Positions 1-4,814 of a DNA stretch of 5,782 nucleotides are shown piece by piece (positions within the stretch are counted from its first letter, which is position 1; each line of letters starts with the position of its first letter). The translations under genes and the position numbers were made by a program. The DNA is from Rikenellaceae bacterium (GTDB lineage: Bacteria > Bacteroidota > Bacteroidia > Bacteroidales > UBA932): positions 1-5,782 of the forward strand of contig JAAZIW010000226.1 in NCBI GenBank assembly GCA_012800665.1, given 5' to 3'. The notes beneath the pieces were generated by a model. It was not told the DNA's origin. It saw only the letters and a program-made list of their open reading frames with translations, and did no database searches.

Positions 1-16
1 ATTAAAAAACTAATCG

Positions 17-24
17 TATATTTG
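17..24 (+). promoter_or_regulatory. Putative Bacteroidota -7 promoter element
   Basis: The octamer TATATTTG matches the Bacteroidota primary-sigma -7 consensus TAnnTTTG at every fixed position and is followed by CA. The matching -33 TTG would lie about 20 bp upstream, just outside the window, so only half of the promoter can be judged. A transcript would begin near position 28-31 and run into the terminator at 99-124 with no ATG or GTG start between. The octamer also falls inside a frame that stays open from the window edge to a TAA at 58-60, so it could be a chance match in a coding tail. Confidence 0.4.
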
Positions 25-28
25 CATT

Positions 29-124
29 CAGATAAGCAACAGATTCTAGCCAGTAATTAACCTTCAAAGGGTAATACACTACTAACTAACTGATTGATAA
101 AGCTCGCCTTACGGCGGGCTTTTT
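29..124 (+). ncRNA. Candidate small RNA between a -7 element and a terminator
   Basis: A -7-like box (17-24) and a rho-independent terminator (99-124) would define a transcript of about 95 nt. Between them there is no ATG or GTG on the + strand. A small hairpin is visible at 60-72 (ACCUU, loop CAA, AGGGU, one G-U pair). I do not recognise it as a known RNA family and it does not look like a tRNA. The main alternative is that it is the 3' untranslated region of an off-window gene: frame 1 is open from the left edge and stops at TAA 58-60, giving a tail of 19 codons that resembles no protein I know. The 5' end is estimated from the -7 element only. Confidence 0.27.
99..124 (+). terminator. Rho-independent terminator
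   Basis: The stem AGCTCGCC (101-108) pairs with GGCGGGCT (113-120) around a TTAC loop and can be extended by two A-U pairs (99-100 with 121-122). A short T run ends at 124. The only imperfect pair, T104 with G117, is a G-U wobble in + strand RNA but would be a C-A mismatch in - strand RNA, which supports rightward termination. It therefore ends a transcript coming from the left edge (small RNA or off-window gene). It may act only weakly on leftward mnmA transcripts, for which no better terminator is visible. Confidence 0.82.
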
Positions 125-160
125 GCGTATTCAGCGTTGATTTTAACTTTAAAAAAGAAG

Positions 161-207
161 CGCCTAAATACCTTTAATAATATTTATAACGCCTAATTAT
201 ATTTATA
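161..207. repeat. AT-rich imperfect direct repeat downstream of mnmA
   Basis: CGCCTAAATA (161-170) followed by AATATTTATAA is echoed by CGCCTAATTATATTTATA (190-207). The copies share CGCCTAA at the start and ATATTTATA at the end but differ in length between them. The stretch lies between the terminator and the 3' end of mnmA. No hairpin or promoter is convincing here. It is probably simple AT-rich spacer with some internal duplication. Confidence 0.3.
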
Positions 208-217
208 GCACCGCTGC

Positions 218-1522
218 TTAATATATTGCTCCGCTGCCCAGCATTTCATACTCCTGCGAGCCGGCATCCCCGAGCCTTGAATACCATACGGCAAACTGCC
301 CTGGCGTAATGCCTCTTTGCTGCTGGTCGAAAAGAATATACATTCCGTCTTCTTGCATATACAAGCAGGCCTTTTGCAATGGCTGGCGATAACGGATGCG
401 AACGCTCACAGGAAGACTCCCACCGGCAGAAAGCGCAAGGTCGGGGCGAATCCAATGGATTTCCTCCGGCCTTATATACAAAGCGCTGCGATAAAGCCCC
501 GGATGCCTGTATCCTTCTCCCACAAATACAAGATTGCGTTCAACATCGGTGGAAAGCACAAAAACGGGCTCTTTATGACCGCCAATGCCAAGTCCTTTCC
601 GCTGGCCTACCGTAAAGAATTGCGCACCCTCGCGCCTGCCTGCATGCTTCCATAGACCGTTTTCAACGAAGCGTGTCTTTTTCGTATGATGCCTGCCGGA
701 ACGGTAGGATTCTGTCTCAAGGGATACATCTGCATAATCCAAAGGAGTTGCGAGCAGCGAAAGTTCATCGGAAGTGAAAGGAGCGCCCTTGGATAGGAGG
801 GCTTTTTGCTTTTGGAACAGCTCCGAGCCTTTGTAGTAGACGGGAAGAATCTCCACCGCATCGCCTTCTACTGAAGATAATTTCTGCTGAAGAAAGGTTG
901 GAAGATCTACTTTTCCCACAAAGCAAATGCCCTGGGAGTCTTTTTTATCGGCCGACGGGAGATCCGCCTCGCGCGCAAGGCGGCGAACTTCTTGTTTGGA
1001 AAGCTCCCCTATCGGGAAGACTGCCTTGGAGAGTTGTTCTTGAGTGAGCCGGCAGAGAAAATAGCTCTGGTCTTTATTGGCATCCGAGCCTTGCAAAATG
1101 CGGTAAACCGGATTTCCATCCGGACCGCGAAATTCTTCTTTCCGGCAATAATGCCCCGTCGCCACCATATCTGCACCCATCTTTCGGGCCACTTTCCAAA
1201 AGGCATCGAATTTTATCTCCCTATTGCACATGACATCCGGATTGGGCGTGCGGCCTTTGGAATATTCATCGAACATATAATCCACCACCCTCTTGCGATA
1301 TTCCTCCGAAAGGTCTACAAAATAAAAAGGTATTTCCAATTTGCGGGCTACCATTTCGGCCACAAACCTTTCTTCCTCCCATTCGCAATCACCATGCAGC
1401 GTACCGGTGCTATCCTTCCAATTCTGCATATACATCGCAAACACATCATGGCCCTGCCTTTTAAGAAGCAGAGCGGCCACGGAGGAATCCACCCCTCCCG
1501 AAAGTCCTACACAGATTTTCAC
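218..1522 (-). CDS. mnmA: tRNA-specific 2-thiouridylase MnmA
   Basis: MnmA is a cytoplasmic enzyme that adenylates and then thiolates U34 in the anticodons of tRNA-Lys, -Glu and -Gln, giving the 2-thio part of mnm5s2U; sulfur comes from a cysteine-desulfurase relay. Seen here: the ATP-pyrophosphatase P-loop SGGVDSS (residues 8-14), GRTPNPDVMCN with the expected nucleophile Cys99, ATGHY (121-125), KDQSYFL (150-156), DSQGICFVGK with the second catalytic Cys200, and FTVGQRKGLGIGG (303-315) opening the C-terminal beta-barrel region. The start is GTG (1520-1522): an in-frame TAA sits four codons upstream and the P-loop lies at the usual distance. At 434 residues it is longer than E. coli-type enzymes (about 370); the excess is a charged stretch at roughly 225-297, where many Bacteroidota homologues also carry an insertion. 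It is transcribed alone, divergently from the porin. Confidence 0.96.
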   Translation of the reverse strand: MKICVGLSGGVDSSVAALLLKRQGHDVFAMYMQNWKDSTGTLHGDCEWEEERFVAEMVARKLEIPFYFVDLSEEYRKRVVDYMFDEYSKGRTPNPDVMCNREIKFDAFWKVARKMGADMVATGHYCRKEEFRGPDGNPVYRILQGSDANKDQSYFLCRLTQEQLSKAVFPIGELSKQEVRRLAREADLPSADKKDSQGICFVGKVDLPTFLQQKLSSVEGDAVEILPVYYKGSELFQKQKALLSKGAPFTSDELSLLATPLDYADVSLETESYRSGRHHTKKTRFVENGLWKHAGRREGAQFFTVGQRKGLGIGGHKEPVFVLSTDVERNLVFVGEGYRHPGLYRSALYIRPEEIHWIRPDLALSAGGSLPVSVRIRYRQPLQKACLYMQEDGMYILFDQQQRGITPGQFAVWYSRLGDAGSQEYEMLGSGAIY

Positions 1523-1526
1523 AGCG

Positions 1527-1534
1527 CAAATTTA
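1527..1534 (-). promoter_or_regulatory. Putative -7 element of mnmA
   Basis: Read on the - strand this is TAAATTTG, a full match to TAnnTTTG. Only four bases separate it from the GTG start codon, so transcription would begin at or within a base or two of the start, giving a leaderless or nearly leaderless mRNA. The -33 region is poor: no TTG lies about 20 bp upstream, only a GATGG. Part of the element belongs to a small AT-rich inverted repeat (AATTTA-GT-TAAATT, 1529-1542). The alternative is a chance match in AT-rich sequence with the true promoter further upstream, inside the porin gene. Confidence 0.45.
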
Positions 1535-1555
1535 GTTAAATTCAAAATAAATTCC

Positions 1556-1563
1556 CATCTTTG
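1556..1563 (+). promoter_or_regulatory. Putative -7 element of the porin-aspA unit
   Basis: CATCTTTG matches TAnnTTTG except for the first base. It lies 19 bp before the porin ATG, a distance that would give a short leader of about 13 nt. The -33 position (around 1531-1535) has TTTAG rather than TTTG, so the promoter may be weak or need an activator. It is the best candidate in the 60-bp divergent gap for rightward transcription. Confidence 0.4.
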
Positions 1564-1582
1564 AGTTCCTTTCTACAAGATA

Positions 1583-2773
1583 ATGAAAAAGCTGATAATC
1601 TTGGCAACTCTGCTTCTACCAATTACCGCATACACGCAAGGCGGCAATACAGGAATGGGAGAAGAACGGACAGAGTTCGAATCTATTGCCAAAAGACTCT
1701 TCAAACTCGAAAAGAAGTCAAACGCCTTTAATCTATATATCAATTACGCAGGCAGTTTCACCAGTCAAAACGGAGATGAGTCGGCCTTCAGCGGCTGGCA
1801 AAGCGCTTTCAGGGCCAGAGACCTCCGCTTGGAAATTAAAGGCGAGCTGACAGATGCAATCTATTATCGTTTCCGTCAGAAACTCAACAGGGCCAACGCC
1901 CCCGGCTCGCTCGACAATTATTCTCCTGCAACCGATTTTATGATGGTGGGCTTAAAGCTTGGAGACCATTTTGCCATAGAGGGCGGTAAGATATGCCAGC
2001 ACTGGGGAGGCTTCGACTACGACGAAAATCCCCTCTACATATATCAGTACAGCGACTTTCTGGACCGCATAGACATCTTCTTCGCCGGCGTGGCTTTTTA
2101 TTGGAGGCCGTCCGCCACTCAGGAATTTGTTTTTGAGGCCACCAACCCCTTGACCTCCACCTTTGAGGACACTTACGGGCCGGAGGTATATGTTACCGGC
2201 AGCAATCTAACGGAACTCACAAGAATATATGGCGCAAGACATCCTATAAATCTTTTGGTAAACTGGAACGGCAGCTTTTTGGATGGCAAAGTGCTCACCC
2301 GCTTTGCTGTGGGAGGCATGAGTCAGACGGACAAGCTTAGGAGCAAAATTGCAAGCGGAGGAATAAAATTCAACTTCCCTAAGCTTCAATGGTATATAGA
2401 TTATATGATTGAGAAAGATGATATGGATAGATTGGGGATTGCCACGGAAGACTTCGGCTTGAGCGCCGGCAAACGTGTAGGAAACGTTTCTTACACCTCA
2501 CTCATCGCCAAGGCTTTTTGGCAATTCAGCCCCGACTGGAACCTTGTGGCAAAAGGCAGTTATGACACGGTAGGCGCTGAGGCTGCGGGAAAATACCGTA
2601 AAAGCCTTATGGGGGTTTGCAGCTTGGAGTATTATCCGGAAGCCTTGCAGGACTTCCGCATTTTTCTTGCAGGTACTGCGCACAAGCTGATTTTCAGCGA
2701 TACCAGCGGGCTCGAGCCTTTTGGTACCCTACGTTTGGAAACGGGCATAATATATAGAATCAAATGTTATTAA
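1583..2773 (+). CDS. Outer-membrane porin, phosphate-selective porin O/P-like family
   Basis: The protein is predicted to be a beta-barrel porin of the outer membrane. Residues 1-19 form a Sec signal peptide: MKK, a hydrophobic core, then cleavage near the Gln in TAYTQG. A short charged helical segment follows (about 28-48, EFESIAKRLFKLEKK), then alternating hydrophobic/polar strands to the end. The pattern RLEIKGELTDAIYYRFRQKLNR (around 82-103), NAPGSLDN, GGKICQHWGGFDYDENP (134-150) and YQYSDFLDRID resembles Bacteroidota members of the Porin_O_P family as I recall them. The last strand ends in Tyr396, as expected for barrel assembly. The solute is unknown; 'phosphate-selective' is only the family name. 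aspA follows after 22 bp with no terminator between, so they are probably co-transcribed, which would fit uptake of small acidic solutes, but this is inference. The ATG has no Shine-Dalgarno sequence, as is usual in the phylum. Confidence 0.82.
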   Translation: MKKLIILATLLLPITAYTQGGNTGMGEERTEFESIAKRLFKLEKKSNAFNLYINYAGSFTSQNGDESAFSGWQSAFRARDLRLEIKGELTDAIYYRFRQKLNRANAPGSLDNYSPATDFMMVGLKLGDHFAIEGGKICQHWGGFDYDENPLYIYQYSDFLDRIDIFFAGVAFYWRPSATQEFVFEATNPLTSTFEDTYGPEVYVTGSNLTELTRIYGARHPINLLVNWNGSFLDGKVLTRFAVGGMSQTDKLRSKIASGGIKFNFPKLQWYIDYMIEKDDMDRLGIATEDFGLSAGKRVGNVSYTSLIAKAFWQFSPDWNLVAKGSYDTVGAEAAGKYRKSLMGVCSLEYYPEALQDFRIFLAGTAHKLIFSDTSGLEPFGTLRLETGIIYRIKCY

Positions 2774-2795
2774 AAACAACTAAATATAAATAACC

Positions 2796-4211
2796 ATGTC
2801 AGAAAAAAAATTCCGTTTAGAATCAGACCTTTTAGGCGAACTTCAAGTACCAGCCGATGCCTATTACGGCGTACAAACGCAAAGAGCAATCAACAATTAC
2901 AAAATCTCCGGCAAAACCATGTCGGATTATCCCGAATATGTGATAAGCATGGCTTATGTAAAATGGGCTGCCGCAGCTGCCAACAAGGAGCTTGGCGCAC
3001 TTGAGCCAAAGATTGCCGATGCCATCTGCGCTGCCTGCAAAGAGCTGACTGAGGGTAAAATGCAAGACCAATTCCCTGTGGATATGGTGCAGGGAGGAGC
3101 CGGTACATCTGTAAATATGAATGCCAACGAGGTGATTGCCAATCGCGCACTCGAAATTTTAGGCCATAAGAAAAGCGAATACCAATTCTGCTCTCCCAAC
3201 GACCATGTAAACTGCGCCCAGAGCACCAACGATGCCTATCCTACAGCTTTACAATACACCATCCTTCGCATGAACCGCCATTTAGAAGAAGCACTCAAAC
3301 AACTTGTCGCATCTTTCCGTAAAAAAGGCAAGGAATTCAAGAATGTTATTAAAATGGGACGCACCCAGCTTCAAGATGCAGTGCCCATGACCAGCGGCCA
3401 AGAGTTTGAAGCCTTTGCAGACAATCTCGAGGAAGAAATTGCCAATCTCGAATACAATGTCAATCTGCTCACATCTATAAATATGGGCGGTACCGCAATA
3501 GGAACAGGCCTGAATGCAGTTCCCGGCTTTGCAGAACTCTGCGCAAAAAAAATGAGCGAACTTACCGGCGAGAATTTCGTATCCGCCCCCAACCTCGTGG
3601 AAGCAACCCCCGATACCGGTGACCTTGTAAGCTACTCCGGCGCTCTCAAAAGGCTTGCAGTCAAGCTCAGCAAAATCAGCAACGACCTTCGCCTGATGGC
3701 TTCCGGCCCCCGCTGCGGCTTATTCGAAATCAATCTGCCTCCTATGGCCCCCGGCTCATCAATCATGCCCGGAAAGGTGAATCCCGTAATCCCCGAAATC
3801 ACTAACCAAGTATGCTTCAAGGTGTTCGGCAACGATACCACAGTCAACTTCGCGGCCGAGGCGGGTCAGCTTCAGCTCAATGTAATGGAGCCTATTATTG
3901 TGGAATGCATACTCGAAAGCATGACCTGGCTTACCAATGTAATGCACACCCTTCGCAGCAAATGCATAGAAGGCATAACGGTGAATAAAGAACATTGTGA
4001 AGCCATGGTGAAGAACAGCATAGGCATAGTAACGGCCCTCAACCCCTACATCGGCTATAAGAACAGCACCAAAATAGCCAAAGAGGCCCTCAAAACCGGT
4101 GGCAGCATTTACAATATTGTGCTGGAGCAAGGCATTCTTACCAAAGAGGAAATAGACAAGATTCTGGACCCCGAAAACATGCTCGCAGCCCATAAAGTGC
4201 CGCAGCTATAA
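2796..4211 (+). CDS. aspA: Aspartate ammonia-lyase (aspartase)
   Basis: Aspartase is a cytoplasmic homotetramer that reversibly converts L-aspartate to fumarate and ammonia. The 471-residue length is normal for the family. Seen: AYYGVQTQRA (22-31), GGAGTSVNMNANE (100-112) with Thr104, NCAQSTNDAYPT with Ser143 and Thr144, GRTQLQDAVPM (188-198) and the flexible SS loop GSSIMPGKVNP (320-330), whose first serine (Ser321) is the expected catalytic base. Gln191 in GRTQLQDA is the residue found in E. coli-type aspartases, where class II fumarases have His (GRTHLQDA), so the aspartase call is preferred over fumarase; full certainty would need a phylogeny. The start is an ATG after an A-rich leader with no Shine-Dalgarno sequence. 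It sits 22 bp after the porin and is followed by a terminator, so it is probably the second gene of a two-gene operon. In anaerobic Bacteroidota the fumarate can serve fumarate reduction. Confidence 0.95.
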   Translation: MSEKKFRLESDLLGELQVPADAYYGVQTQRAINNYKISGKTMSDYPEYVISMAYVKWAAAAANKELGALEPKIADAICAACKELTEGKMQDQFPVDMVQGGAGTSVNMNANEVIANRALEILGHKKSEYQFCSPNDHVNCAQSTNDAYPTALQYTILRMNRHLEEALKQLVASFRKKGKEFKNVIKMGRTQLQDAVPMTSGQEFEAFADNLEEEIANLEYNVNLLTSINMGGTAIGTGLNAVPGFAELCAKKMSELTGENFVSAPNLVEATPDTGDLVSYSGALKRLAVKLSKISNDLRLMASGPRCGLFEINLPPMAPGSSIMPGKVNPVIPEITNQVCFKVFGNDTTVNFAAEAGQLQLNVMEPIIVECILESMTWLTNVMHTLRSKCIEGITVNKEHCEAMVKNSIGIVTALNPYIGYKNSTKIAKEALKTGGSIYNIVLEQGILTKEEIDKILDPENMLAAHKVPQL

Positions 4212-4241
4212 TTTCAACTGCAATTCTGCTACAAACTTTAC

Positions 4242-4291
4242 AACCCGCCCTGCGAACGCACCTGCAAAACGGCAAAGGGCGGGTTATTTTT
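4242..4291 (+). terminator. Rho-independent terminator of the porin-aspA unit
   Basis: A perfect 9-bp GC-rich stem joins AACCCGCCC (4242-4250) to GGGCGGGTT (4277-4285) and is followed by ATTTTT (4286-4291). The loop is unusually long (26 nt); part of it (TGCG-AA-CGCA, 4251-4260) could fold into a small inner helix stacked on the stem. It begins 30 bp after the aspA stop. Its T run overlaps the -33 region of the cdd promoter. Confidence 0.88.
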
Positions 4292-4320
4292 GACTTGTTG
4301 GAAAAAGTTTTTTAACTTTG
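4289..4320 (+). promoter_or_regulatory. Bacteroidota-type promoter of cdd
   Basis: A -33 TTTG (4289-4292) and a perfect -7 TAACTTTG (4313-4320) are separated by 20 bp, the arrangement described for primary-sigma promoters of Bacteroides. Transcription would begin near 4324-4328, leaving an A-rich leader of about 15 nt before the ATG at 4341. This is the best promoter in the window. It rules against a TTG start at 4290 for cdd, since that codon would lie inside the -33 element. Confidence 0.78.
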
Positions 4321-4340
4321 AAGTCCCTAAAAAACAGAAA

Positions 4341-4814
4341 ATGACTGAAAAACAAATAACCATCAAGTTCCACGAATACCAAAATTTGGAAGAACTTCCC
4401 GAGCAGGACCGCATTCTTGCGAAAGAAGCAATCTCTGCAATGAAGGGCTCATACGCTCCTTATTCCCATTTCAATGTGGGAGCGGCGATACGTCTAAGCA
4501 ATGGCAAAATAGTTCAGGGCGCGAATCAAGAAAACGCAGCATTCCCCAGCGGACTCTGCGCCGAACGCACCGCAATGTTTGCAGCCGGAGCAAATTATCC
4601 CGATAAAGACATGGAAAGCATAGCCATTGCCGGCGGAGTGATGGGGCGCTTGACAAAAAGCCCTGTAACCCCCTGCGGAGCCTGTCGTCAGGTTATGGCT
4701 CAATATCAAACCAAGGCCGGAAGGCCCATGAGCGTAATTATGATTAGCGACAGTAAAATTTGGAAGTTCAACCGTGTGGACGATATCCTGCCTCTTATTT
4801 TCGACAGCATATAG
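4341..4814 (+). CDS. cdd: Cytidine deaminase
   Basis: Cytidine deaminase hydrolyses cytidine and deoxycytidine to uridine and deoxyuridine plus ammonia in pyrimidine salvage. The 157-residue product fits the small homotetrameric class. Seen: YAPYSHFNVGAAI (38-50, substrate pocket), the conserved ANQENAAFPSGLCAERTA, where Cys73 binds zinc and Glu75 is the proton shuttle, and PCGACRQV with zinc ligands Cys112 and Cys115, plus the usual LPLIF near the C terminus. The reading frame extends upstream to a TTG at 4290, but that would add 17 residues encoded by the promoter itself; the ATG after the A-rich leader is preferred and gives the usual N terminus. It has its own promoter and is probably monocistronic. 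Its last 20 bp overlap the 3' end of the convergent flavoprotein gene. Confidence 0.95.
   Translation: MTEKQITIKFHEYQNLEELPEQDRILAKEAISAMKGSYAPYSHFNVGAAIRLSNGKIVQGANQENAAFPSGLCAERTAMFAAGANYPDKDMESIAIAGGVMGRLTKSPVTPCGACRQVMAQYQTKAGRPMSVIMISDSKIWKFNRVDDILPLIFDSI

Noticed and set aside
992..1564. A 190-codon open frame on the + strand opposite the 5' part of mnmA
   Set aside because: It lies wholly antisense to the strongly conserved P-loop and Cys99 region of mnmA, has no recognisable domain, and its composition is that of a reverse-complement shadow. It also runs across the divergent promoter gap.
2730..2737. TACGTTTG, a perfect -7 octamer upstream of aspA
   Set aside because: It lies inside the porin coding sequence, has no TTG at the right distance upstream, and is 58 bp from the aspA start. 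A weak internal promoter cannot be excluded, but chance is more likely.
3759..4193. A 144-codon open frame on the - strand opposite aspA
   Set aside because: It is antisense to the conserved SS loop and C-terminal part of aspartase and has no motif, leader or promoter of its own.
2796..4211. Class II fumarase as an alternative for aspA
   Set aside because: The SS-loop signature is shared by the superfamily, but GRTQLQDA, with Gln in place of the fumarase His, and overall similarity to E. coli-type AspA favour aspartase.
4290..4340. TTG at 4290 as the start of cdd
   Set aside because: This codon lies within the -33 promoter element and the 17 residues it would add are encoded by the promoter and leader; the ATG at 4341 gives the normal family N terminus.
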